From NCBI RefSeq assembly GCF_048128805.1, contig NC_136004.1, positions 22,275,284-22,339,283 on the forward strand: DNA of 64,000 bases, written 5' to 3'. Source of the stretch: Centroberyx gerrardi. Lineage: Eukaryota; Chordata; Actinopteri; Beryciformes; Berycidae. How positions within the stretch are numbered: the first letter of the stretch is position 1; every line of letters starts with the position of its first letter. Positions 1-9,118 of the stretch are shown piece by piece. Made by a program: the position numbers and the translations under genes. The notes below the pieces were generated by a model that was not told where the DNA came from, did not search any database, and saw only the letters and a program-made list of their open reading frames with translations.

Positions 1-155
1 GAGAAGCCGAAGGAGGGGATGCGGTGGAACAACCTGAAGGCCTTGACCACAAACCTCTTGTCTTCAAAGAGGAGGTAACAGTCAGTGGAGACGTCCAGGG
101 AAACGGTCCGCCCCGGGCGCTCCTGGGGGTGGAGAGGACCGGACTCTGCTGTCAT
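1..155 (-). CDS. elac1: ELAC1 coding exon 4, truncated by window edge
   Basis: Acceptor CTTTCTTTAG ends at 156. The phase-0 frame reads [20 protein letters not shown], then the conserved [19 protein letters not shown] and IPSFGF up to base 1. It continues outside the window. Confidence 0.87.
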   Translation of the reverse strand, partial: MTAESGPLHPQERPGRTVSLDVSTDCYLLFEDKRFVVKAFRLFHRIPSFGF

Positions 156-3100
156 CTAAAGAAAGGGGGAAAAAAACAGTACAATACACACCAGGGTTGG
201 GGTCAATTCATGAATTAACTGAATCAATTACAATTCAACTGAGGAATTGGAATTGGAATTTGAAAAAACCTACAGGAAACAGAATTGGAATTTAATTGGA
301 ATTTCAGGAAGTGTAATTTAATTCAATGAAATTCTGTGAAATTCCATTTTTTTTTTTTTTTTTTCTTACCACATATCTGAGATTACACGTAGTGTTTTAT
401 ATTATCAATACTGAATATCATAAAATGTTAAAGGGACCTTTCAGGTGGTATTTGATGCATAACATGTAATTGTAATACATTATGACTGAATGTATTTTAT
501 TTGTTTAACCGTCTTTTATTTGATTCATAATGTTTGATTTATAATGTTGAGCAAGTAAAGACAACCTCTCTTAGAAGTGGAATTTAATGGAATTCAATTC
601 TGTTTCCGGTCATTCTGATTCAATTCCAGTTCTGTTTCCTGAGCTGGGTGCAATTACAATTCCAGTTCCAACTCCAGGAATTGAATTGGCATTGGGAAGG
701 GAGTGTGTTTCTCATTCACTGTCCCAGCTCAGATTTTCCCAGCTGGTCAAACTGGCAACCTTCCACTCACAAACCCCCTTCTCTAGCCTCTAGGCTACCA
801 CTGCTGAATTGAAATAAAAGATAATGCACTAACTCAAACACATGCACACACACTTTACTGTGTTGCAGTGTCCTGTATCAAATCAACCAACCATACAGTC
901 ACTAACACTATGCTGTATTGTACTGTAGTGTTTTGCACTGCACTGAGGAGTAAGATGTGATTTGTTATTGAATATGAATAACATCAATCACAAACCTCGA
1001 GGCTGAGCTGCCCCTCTGGTGGACTCTGGTCAGGAGTGGGCTCCAGCTCATGGACTGGAGTGAAGGACAGTAGCACAGAGTAGAGTACAGTAGAGTAGAG
1101 CAGATCAAGGCAGAGTACATTAGAATCAGTACAATAAAGATAATCTAGAATAAAGTAGACCATAGCAGAACTGATAATACTGGAGTGAAATGCAACAAAT
1201 AGAGAAAGTCTTCATAGGCAGCAATGGACAACATTTTTTGTAGCCAAGTTATGGTATAAGAAAAAATAAAAAATCATACATAACATTGTACAACATACAA
1301 CAACCAGAGTCAGTAGAACTAGCAAAAATCAATATCTATGGTTGAATCCTAATATCCACACTATGGACAACTGGACTTTTAGGGAATGTGGAAACGCATG
1401 ATGGCTTGATGTGCAATCAATGACAAATTAATTCACAATTCCACAATACAGACACAGGCTGCCACCGATGCATGCACACCCTGAGGCGCCAATCACACTC
1501 CATTTCTTAACCGTTTTCTGTGTTTTCAGAAATATAACCAGTGTTCTCTTGAGGATGCTGTAGTGGACAACTGGCATGTTTAAATGTACAACACATTACT
1601 GGCTGTGGCTGTTTTTTTCTGTGTCTTCAAGTCTGTCGTCTGCAGTGTGGACATTAGAACTGAGTCTGTACATTTTTTTTGTGATCAAATTTTTTTATTT
1701 TGTTTCTTTATGGTGTGACAATAATAAATCATGTATCACATTCATATGTGTCCATACATCTCCATAACATAATATGTTGCGGACATTGCGGACATTGTAA
1801 TTCAAGAGAGAGAAAAACAATAGATAAAGAAACGTAACATTTTATCCCACCCTCCCCTCCCCACCCTAGCTTACTCCCTTCCCCTCCCCTGGCTGGCTTC
1901 GGATAACTCATGCCTACGTAATACCTAGGCATATAGCATAGGATAAAAATAATAATAAGATGAAAAAATAAATAAATAAAAATAAAAAATGAAAAAATAA
2001 ATAAATAATAAAAAATGAAAAAATAAATAAATAAATAATAATCTAATCAAATAATAATGATAATTATAATACTAATAATAAGACTACTACTAATAAATAT
2101 ATACACACATATACTATATATATAACTGAGTCTGTACATGATGGACCTGCCTGCATAAGGGAAGAGAAGCTGCGACCCTGTGAGGCCCAGCGTCACCCTG
2201 AGGAAGTGTCTGAGGCCCCGGGGCCCGTAGATGTCCACAGTGGGCGGGTCCTGCGTGGGACTGGGGCTGCTGTTGAGACTGACGGTGCACAGCAGACCAG
2301 GCAGGCCGAACAGGTGGTCGCCATGCAGGTGAGAGATGAACACTTTGGTGATTCGACCTGGATGGAAAACATGATAGAATATGGTAACACTCCAGTAGAT
2401 GTTACGGACATACAGCACTGAGGTCGTAGTTACATGGTCAGATGGCAATTTGTCCACATTTCCTATGGTAAAGCTGGGAGATATATTGTTAAAATCAATA
2501 TCACAATAATCATGAGGATTTTTTTCGATATTGATACATATTGCGCGATATGTATATGCAAAATCACGCTAAATAATCTAAATTAATGTTCATCCCATTG
2601 AACCGAATGGTAATGTGATGTCAAACAAAATTTTCAAATAATATTTCTACCATACTTCTTGTTGTCAGAGAATACAATTTGCTTGTTTTTGCTTGTGCAT
2701 TTTGCTTATCATCAATTTAGACAGCAGAATTGTGTATCATGATATCCCAAAATCACCATATAACCACTACGATTCCACTGAAAAACGATAATCGATAATA
2801 TTGAATTATCACCCTGCCCTAATGGCCAATGGTGGGTTGGTCATCCACTGTTTTCCATTAATTTCCAAACTGTGACAGGGTAGGCTGACAGGACATTAGT
2901 CCAAATTAGACACTCAGAGGCCTCATTTTGTTTACTCATGATCTTGTTAAGTCAAGAAATGATGGTGAAATCAGTTTTCATTTGAAGTCATTTTAAAACT
3001 GTTGCTACATCAATGCAAACACCCATCATAAGGTTTTCCTCAGGATGGGAAGTGTTGATGTTAGAACTGGAGAGAGGTTCCAAGAGCTGAGGTACAGTAT

Positions 3101-3462
3101 ATTGGTGAATGTGAGTGCTGCTATGTTAAAAAAAGAAAAAAGAAAAAGAAAAAGAAAACATTAAGTACTTTCAAGGCCAACCAATCGTTTTCAAGAACAG
3201 CCAAGGCTTTGTTTTATTTTTCTTCTCAAATCCACAAACTTTGAAGGATTTTCAATGACCGTGGGGACCCTGTATGAAGCCTGTCTGACTCACTGGCTCT
3301 CAGCTGGCTCCTCATCAGCTGGGTCTGGGTTCCCTCTCCGCAGTCAAACAGCCAGCACTCCCCCTCCGTCCGCAGCACGAGCGCCGAGGCGCCGCGGTGA
3401 GGCGACGGATAGGCGGAGCCGGTCCCGAGGAAAGTCACATCCATTGTCATTTTCCCCTCCAA
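1..3462 (-). CDS. elac1: ELAC1, zinc phosphodiesterase / tRNase Z short form (5' part, partial gene)
   Basis: ELAC1 is a metallo-beta-lactamase-fold tRNA 3' endonuclease of nucleus and cytosol; in vertebrates it is linked to repair of tRNAs cut during ribosome quality control. Four coding exons are visible on the minus strand: 3450(or 3462)-3294, 2357-2151, 1054-996 and 155 to beyond base 1. The joined reading frame follows human ELAC1 closely: [15 protein letters not shown] and [12 protein letters not shown] in exon 1, the zinc-binding HLHGDH motif (about residues 62-67) in exon 2, HELEPTPDQ in exon 3 and [16 protein letters not shown] in exon 4. The C-terminal half lies outside the window. 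Start: MTMDVTF at 3450 matches the human N-terminus best; an in-frame ATG four codons upstream (3462) is also possible. The second intron needs a GC donor. Identity is secure from motifs and from the ME2 neighbour. Confidence 0.93.
190..690. repeat. AATTCC-rich inverted repeat (MITE-like) in ELAC1 intron 3
   Basis: Left part (about 205-350) is full of GGAATTGGAATT-type words and right part (about 575-690) of their reverse complements (AATTCCAGTTCC), around a non-repetitive centre. This AT-rich foldback layout is common in fish introns. Exact ends and target duplications are unclear. Confidence 0.5.
996..1054 (-). CDS. elac1: ELAC1 coding exon 3 (small)
   Basis: A 59-nt exon found by homology and too short to stand out as an ORF. 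After acceptor CTTCACTCCAG it reads (V)[19 protein letters not shown] and ends before GTTTGT in phase 0. Human ELAC1 has HELVPTADQCPAEELKE at this point. Confidence 0.82.
1930..2110. repeat. A/T-rich low-complexity tract (AAATAA/ATAA) in ELAC1 intron 2
   Basis: Nearly only A and T, with many AAATAAATAA units, ending in TATATA runs just before ELAC1 exon 2. The pyrimidine-rich stretch at 1848-1890 precedes it. The rest of this intron (1055-1930) shows nothing that I can classify. Confidence 0.7.
2151..2357 (-). CDS. elac1: ELAC1 coding exon 2 (HxHxDH zinc motif)
   Basis: Acceptor TTTTCCATCCAG precedes 2357. The exon encodes [20 protein letters not shown] and on to LLFPYA. The HLHGDH motif binds the catalytic zincs in this family. 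The only donor that keeps frame with exon 3 is GCAGGT at 2150-2145, a GC donor after CAG; the nearby GTCCAT would throw the next exon out of frame and into a stop. Confidence 0.85.
2470..2825. repeat. MITE-like AT-rich repeat in ELAC1 intron 1
   Basis: Starts near GATATATTGTTAAAATCAAT and ends near ATTGAATTATCACCCTGCC, so the two ends are roughly inverted copies of each other around GATATTG/CAATATC words. Looks like a short non-autonomous element; no target duplication identified. The remaining intron to 3293 holds only an A-rich patch near 3130-3160. Confidence 0.45.
3294..3462 (-). CDS. elac1: ELAC1 coding exon 1
   Basis: Encodes the N-terminus [17 protein letters not shown] through SQLRA. 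It ends in phase 1 before the donor GTGAGT (3293-3288). Two in-frame ATGs (3462 and 3450) could start translation; the second gives the human-like MxMDVTF start. Confidence 0.9.
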
Positions 3463-3640
3463 AAAAAAGAAAACAACTTCACAGAAACTCTACCTTCAAC
3501 TGACTACTGCTGTCATGATGCAAGCGGCATGTCTCTGCTGTAAACACAGGCACGCGGTGATGACGTATGAGACGAGCGACGGAAATGGCGCATTCAAGTC
3601 ATCTCGGAATTAACAAAAATGCGAGACGGCAGCTAGGAAA
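3463..3640 (-). promoter_or_regulatory. elac1: Probable ELAC1 promoter / 5' UTR
   Basis: Just upstream of the ELAC1 start the sequence becomes CpG-containing and carries a CRE/ATF-like TGACGTAT (3561-3568) and a YY1-like AAATGGCGC (3583-3591). Such sites are frequent in TATA-less housekeeping promoters. The transcription start is inferred, not seen. Confidence 0.45.
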
Positions 3641-3945
3641 AACCGTTCATATCAGCCTCGTACTGGTAATTATGTGGGATTTTTTTATTTTTTATTATTA
3701 TTATTTTATTGAACAATTCTCAGTGTAGACCTATAGAGAATCACAGGACGTCGGATTAGTAAAATGGTCTTTAAACATTTTTTTCTATCAGAAATAAAGT
3801 ATGTAAAGTGAAAGTAAAGTAAATTAGTATTAATATTACAGAATTTAACAGCGCCTCCAGTAGGTGGCGGTATGCAGCTTTTCGTGCTGGTATAAACTAA
3901 AAGAAGAAGAAGTAGAGGCGGCGGGAGTGGGACTGAGATTTAAAA

Positions 3946-3994
3946 ATGGCCTCCTCCTCCTCCTCCTCCTCCTCCTCCTCCTCCTCCTCCTCCT
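3946..3994. repeat. (TCC)n trinucleotide microsatellite
   Basis: About 13 TCC/CCT units following ATGGCC. In frame it would encode a poly-serine run after Met-Ala; see the findings for a possible divergent exon. Confidence 0.9.
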
Positions 3995-4152
3995 CTTCAA
4001 GCCAGATCCTGTCAGTCAAACTCAACAGATTGTAAAAATATCTCCTGTGATTGTGAAGCCGAATATTAGTGGCTTGTGCGAGAGTTAATAGAAGGCGAAT
4101 TACAAAATGTGCCGCGGGGTGTTTTCTGTCCCGTAGAGGAATATGTGACGAT

Positions 4153-4760
4153 CAGTGGCGGGTAGAGTACTGAAAATCTATACTCAAGTAAAAGTACAAT
4201 TACTCCCATAAAAAATGACTCAAGTAAAAGTGAAAATTACCGTTTGAGAAACCTACTCAAGTAAAAGTAAAAAAGTACCTGGTTAATAAATTACTCAAAG
4301 TACAAGTTACTTTCCATTTTAATATGTTTTAGGGTGTGCGGGCCAGTGCAAAATAATGAAAAAACAGCACTTGTTGATAAAACTTTCTTAGCCCTTTATA
4401 AAACAGAATATAAGTCTGTTTAACTCTAGTATTTACAGACATTGTCAAAGTAACCAAACCTATTACAGCCCCAAAATGCAGTAGATACCGAATACAATAC
4501 AATTAATTAAAACTCAGATTTTCTGTTCTGTAGTATTACTCCCTGTACCAAGACCTCAGTCAATCAACTAGAGAATGAAAACTTCTTTCCATTCACATTT
4601 TTCATTTGGGGATACCCATTTGTTGGAAGCTGCCTCTTGTTCTGGGTTTTGCTCCGTCGTCATCGCATCGTGGTCAAAAGACAGGTGGTGCTTATTTTTC
4701 TTCCAGGCAGCATCTGCAGTAGAGGTGCTCCTCGCGCGCTCTCCCCCCCTACACTCAATC
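4153..4760. mobile_element. hAT-like non-autonomous element fragment
   Basis: Begins CAGTGGCGGGTAGAGTACTG followed by repeated ACTCAAGTAAAAGTA words, a start found in a very common teleost hAT-like family. The matching terminal inverted repeat was not found at the right, so the right boundary is approximate and the copy is probably truncated. Confidence 0.55.
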
Positions 4761-5053
4761 AGTGGCTGTAGCTATTTGCACATAGTCACCTGTTAATTTT
4801 ACAGTCACCTGTTATGCTGTTTTCCTATCAAGATGGCCGTGTGGTGAACGGCCGTGTAACAATGCAATTATTTTTTTGTCTTGGGATGTAGTCATGGTTT
4901 GATAAGCCATTGTGTAAGAATGCTTCATCACCTATTTTTTAATTATAATAAAAATGTAAGACATAGGCTGTTTGAATGACTCATTTTGAAAAGTCAATCT
5001 ATGATTCCCAGTCTGAGCCATGTATAAAACGCCTTCCTGTGGCTGTAATAATC

Positions 5054-5174
5054 GCTTACGGCCACACCACTCTGAACACGCCCGATCTCGTCCGATCTCG
5101 GAAGCTAAGCAGGGTCGGGCCTGGTTAGTACTTGGATGGGAGACCGCCTGGGAATACCAGGTGCTGTAAGCTTT
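5054..5174 (+). rRNA. 5S ribosomal RNA, copy 1
   Basis: Full-length 121-nt match to vertebrate 5S: GCTTACGGCCACACCACTCT at the 5' end, GATCTCGGAAGCTAAGCAGG, the internal promoter region CTTGGATGGGAGACCGCCTG, and a 3' end pairing with the 5' end (GTAAGC). A T-run (TTTT) follows as a Pol III stop. A TATA-like TATAAAA lies about 30 nt upstream (5024-5030). The 5S RNA is part of the large ribosomal subunit. It is intact and could be active, but isolated copies are often silent. Confidence 0.95.
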
Positions 5175-6453
5175 TACTCTTTCTGGACAGCAGAGGGTGC
5201 TGCTCTGTTCACACACTCATGGGAAAGTCATGCCATTTTAATGTAGTATTTTCCAGGCCTGGAGAAGTTATGAAAAATTATAAATGGAAGAACAATTTGG
5301 AAAAGTCATTACAGTCTATTGGTGAAGTTCATGATTTTTTTTCTCTTGAATAATGTCAAATGTCCCAAAAAGCTGTGGCTGGCTCCGAAACAGTCGAGAC
5401 CTCACTGTTGGAGGAAGATGTTGTTTGCTGAGTGTTTTATGTTGACAGTTAAAATATATTATAATCCTATCATAGTTTGATGTTACAGCCTATATGAGTT
5501 ATTAATGGCAACATAGGATGAATCCAGTACTTATTCTGCTTTCCTATTCTTATACACTTTCCTTACTTGAATAAAGCATTTATATTATGTTTATATTCCA
5601 TTGTCTTTATCATACCCAATGCCCAAACACTGGCACTGAAAAAGCAACATATGTAGTATGGCAATAATGAAAGCAAATATTGAAATTTGCTTTAACTGTT
5701 CAGATTTCAGTTTATATTTGCTCAAATACTGAATGAAGAAAAGCAACAAATTTAATGGAGTTCTGAATATGACCAAAAGTCTCATTAAACAATAACCACA
5801 ACATCAAGAACTTGTGTTGTAATAAGTTAAAAATGGATTACAGTAATAACATGAAAAAAAGAAAACTGAATAAAGTAACGGATCTCTTTTGGTTAAGAGT
5901 GAATGTTTCTCACTCCCACAAGAGCCCAGCCACGGCTTCAGAGTTTTTTAAAAAGAAAAATAAAACCTAAATAAATGAAAGGAAATTTAAAATAGTTCCC
6001 TCTGCTATGAGTGTCACGGCAGTGAAAAATAAGCATGCATACTGCTTTATTCAAGTAAGGAAAGTGTATAAGAATAGGAAAGCAGAATAAGTACTGGATT
6101 CATCCTATGTTGCCATTAATAACTCATATAGGCTGTAACATCAAACTATGATAGGATTATAATAATATTTTAACTCTGTCACCAAGAAACAGTCAGCGAA
6201 CAACATCCAACTTCCTCCAACAGTGAGGTCTCGACTGTTTCGGAGCCAGCCACAGCTTTTTGGGACATTTGACAGTATTCAAGAGAAAAAAAATCATGAA
6301 CTTCACCAATAGACTGTAATGACTTTTCCAAATTGTTCTTCCATTTATAATTTTTCATAACTTCTCCAGGCCTGGAAAATACTACATTAAAATGGCATGA
6401 CTTTCCCATGAGTGTGTGAACAGAGCAGCGCCCTCTTCTGTCCAGAAAGAGTA

Positions 6454-6574
6454 AAAGCTTACAGCACCTGGTATTCCCAGGCGGTCTCCCATCCAAGTAC
6501 TAACCAGGCCCGACCCTGCTTAGCTTCCGAGATCGGACGAGATCGGGCGTGTTCAGAGTGGTGTGGCCGTAAGC
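6454..6574 (-). rRNA. 5S ribosomal RNA, copy 2
   Basis: Full-length 121-nt 5S gene in reverse orientation with the same sequence features as copy 1, including the T-run terminator (AAAA at 6453-6456 on the plus strand) and an upstream TATAAAA (about 6599-6605). It faces copy 1 tail to tail. Confidence 0.95.
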
Positions 6575-6763
6575 GATTATTGCAACCACAGGAAGGCATT
6601 TTATACATGGCTCAGAGTGGGAATAATACATTGTCTTTTTAAAATGAGTCACTTGAGTCTAGTTCTTACATTTTTATTATAATTAAAAAATAGGTGATGA
6701 AGCACTCTTGCACAATGGCTTATCAAACCATGACTACATCCCAAGACACACAAGCACTAAAGC

Positions 6764-7599
6764 CACTGGCGGTCCTGAGGGGGGTCCAGTGCCAACAAGC
6801 TTGGCCCCCCTGTGGCCCCCCTAAATGCAGAGTCTGAAATAATTGTTACAGAATTACTTTTTGCGATCATACAGTGGCAAAGCGGAACACAAAAGTAACC
6901 CAACACATTTTCTAGTGGGACCCCTTAAAGCGGAACTACGGAGCCCCTCTGGTGACATCTCATGTTAATAAAATAATGGTGGCCACGAGTTAGTAACACG
7001 TGGGAACGAGATCCTTATGTTTGGGACTGAGAAGAAGCCGCTGTGTAGGTAATTTTGAAGTATGCTATGGTGTTTTCAGGCTACATTAGTGATTAGATTT
7101 GCTGTGGACTTCAGCTGTAATCTGATGCGGTCTGTTGGCGCCTTGGCTGGAGAAGCCTTAGTCCAGACAATAACTGTGGCTGATCTCATCTCTCCATGGA
7201 AACCTTCTGAAAAATTGTGTCTTTTCTATATTCCTTTTGTTTCAATTATTAATATTCATCATGGACTGATGAGTAGTCCTAAACATCCCTATGCTATTTT
7301 TTTTAAATTGTATATTTTTTTTCTGTCTTACTTTGGCTTTAGATAAATACAAACAGTGCACATTATAGCTTACAGTCCTGAAGAACACTCATATTAACAC
7401 TAGTAGTTGACCAACCAGCATCTGTTACTGCCCCCCTAATCAAAGCAGTCTAGGACCGGGCCAGCATGGTGCTGAAATGCCCGCAATGCAGTGAGGAAAA
7501 CTATATGAGAACAATAAAGTCTAATGTAACTGGCCCCTCTACCAGTACAACTGGCCCCAGCCTGGCTCCCCCAGTTGAAATGGTGTAGAACCGCCACTG
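6764..7599. mobile_element. hAT-type non-autonomous DNA transposon with 8-bp target duplication
   Basis: Flanked by perfect 8-bp direct repeats ACTAAAGC (6756-6763 and 7600-7607). Ends are inverted: CACTGGCGGTCC at the left and GAACCGCCACTG at the right. An 8-bp duplication and a CAGTGGCGG-type end are hallmarks of hAT elements. The 836-bp body holds no transposase frame, so it is non-autonomous. Confidence 0.88.
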
Positions 7600-7769
7600 A
7601 CTAAAGCAACATCACTTTTACTGTTTGAAAATTAACTTGCAGAGTTTTCGTGACAGAAGGCCAGTGGTTCTCTTATGATTCCCAAGTGACAAATGAAAAA
7701 CTAATTGCCAGGATAAACCAAAACTTATTGAAAAAAACAAAACTGCAAGTTGATTTTCAAACAATAAAA

Positions 7770-7960
7770 GTGATGTTTAAAAATTATAAATGGAAGAAAA
7801 ATGTGGAAAAGTCATTACATTTTATTTGTGAAGTTGCTGAGATCTAGACTGTTTCGGAGCCAGCCACAGCTTTTTGGGACATTTGACAGTATTCAAGAGA
7901 AAAAAATCATGAACTTTACCAATAGACTGTCATGACTTTTCCAAAAAAAAATTTCCATTT
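7770..7960. repeat. Rearranged 5S spacer fragments (inverted junction)
   Basis: 7785-7845 matches the downstream 5S spacer in plus orientation (TATAAATGGAAGAA...). It is followed abruptly at about 7848 by the same spacer in minus orientation (CTGTTTCGGAGCCAGCCACA). Another inversion breakpoint in 5S unit DNA. Confidence 0.65.
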
Positions 7961-8075
7961 ATAAATTTTCATAACTTCACCAGGCCTGGAAAATACTATT
8001 TTAAAATGCCAGAACTTTCCTGGTTTTCCATGAGTGTGTGAACAGAGCAGCGCCCTCTTCTGTCCAGAAAGAGTA

Positions 8076-8186
8076 AAAGCTTACAGCACCTGGTATTCCC
8101 AGGCGGTCTCCCATCCAAGTACTAACCAGGCCCGACCCTGCTTAGCTTCCGAGATCGGACGTGTTCAGAGTGGTGTGGCCGTAAGC
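8076..8186 (-). pseudogene. 5S rRNA copy 3 with a 10-nt internal deletion
   Basis: Same 5S sequence, but 111 nt long: ten bases (GCCCGATCTC in the sense direction) are absent near nt 28-37. The loss lies between the short direct repeats CGATCTCG/CGATCTCG, as expected of slippage. The downstream internal promoter (A box, intermediate element, C box) looks unchanged, so transcription may still be possible, but the RNA would lack part of helix III/loop B. Confidence 0.85.
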
Positions 8187-8343
8187 GATTATTACAACCA
8201 CAGGAAGGCCTTTTATAGATGACTTATGGTCGGAAAAATACTTTTTTTTTTCAAAACAAGCCACTAAATGAGCCTAGTTCTTACATTTCTATTATAATTA
8301 AACAAGGGGTGTAAAGCACACCTCAAGCACATATCAAACCTAT

Positions 8344-8722
8344 GGAAGCCCATTCCCGCCACTCAATAAAATAAAAAATGACTCAACTGTGAGGTTTTTT
8401 TTCTCGCAACTGTGACTTTTTTCCTCAGAATTCTGACTCTCTCAGAATTCTGACTCTCTCAGAATTCTGACTTTTTTTCTTACAATTCTGACTTTATATC
8501 TCAGAATTCTGACTTTTTTCTTTTTTTGCGAGAGAAAAAGTCAGAATTCTGAGAAAAAAAAGTCAGAATTCTGAGATATAAAGTCAGAAGTGGGAGAAAA
8601 AAAGTCAGAATTCTGAGATAAAAAGTCAGAATTGTGAGATATAAAGTCAGGATTGCAAGAAAAAAACTCACAATTAAGTCATTTTTTATTTTATTGAGTG
8701 GCGGGAATGGGCTTCCATAGAT
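8344..8722. mobile_element. MITE-like foldback element at the palindrome centre
   Basis: Terminal inverted repeats TATGGAAGCCCATTCCCGCC at the left and its reverse complement at the right, followed inward by AATAAAATAAAAAATGA. The interior is an array of CTCAGAATTCTGACTTTTTT words that becomes AAAAGTCAGAATTCTGAG after the centre. The whole unit can fold into one long hairpin. Confidence 0.75.
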
Positions 8723-8873
8723 TTGATATGTGCTTGAGGTGTGCTTTACACCCCTTGTTTAATTATAATAGAAATGTAAGAACTAGGCTCATTTAGTGGC
8801 TTATTTTGAAAAAAAAAAGTATTTTTCCGACCATAAGTCATCTATAAAAGGCCTTCCTGTGGTTGTAATAATC

Positions 8874-8994
8874 GCTTACGGCCACACCACTCTGAACACG
8901 CCCGATCTCGTCCGATCTCGGAAGCTAAGCAGGGTCGGGCCTGGTTAGTACTTGGATGGGAGACCGCCTGGGAATACCAGGTGCTGTAAGCTTT
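8874..8994 (+). rRNA. 5S ribosomal RNA, copy 4
   Basis: Full-length 121-nt 5S gene, TATAAAA at about 8843-8849 upstream and a TTTT stop at the 3' end. Diverges head to head from copy 3. Confidence 0.95.
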
Positions 8995-9118
8995 TACTCT
9001 TTCTGGACAGAAGAGGGCGCTGCTCTGTTCACACACTCATGGAAAACCAGGAAAGTTCTGGCATTTTAAAATAGTATTTTCCAGGCCTGGAGAAGTTATG
9101 AAAACGTATAAATGGAAG

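Larger units (their letters stand above)
4877..6750. repeat. Large palindrome 1 carrying 5S copies 1 and 2
   Basis: Arms 4877-5580 and 6041-6750 are near-identical reverse complements, about 700 bp each, covering upstream spacer, 5S gene and about 400 bp of downstream spacer. The loop 5581-6040 is unique. Arm identity is high by eye, with a few substitutions, so the duplication is fairly recent. Confidence 0.88.
7952..9118. repeat. Large palindrome 2 carrying 5S copies 3 and 4
   Basis: Arms of about 580 bp are inverted copies that meet almost without a loop near 8533. Outer parts are downstream 5S spacer, then the 5S genes, then upstream spacer, then the MITE-like centre (8344-8722). Confidence 0.88.

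Noticed and set aside
2151-2160. GT donor GTCCAT for ELAC1 exon 2
   Set aside because: Joining there to exon 3 puts the conserved HELEPTPDQ out of frame and meets a stop within three codons.
5132-5353. Open frames over the 5S copies (MDGRPPGNTRCCKLL and MCEQSSALFCPERVKAY types)
   Set aside because: They repeat at each 5S copy because the rRNA and its spacer repeat; they are not proteins.
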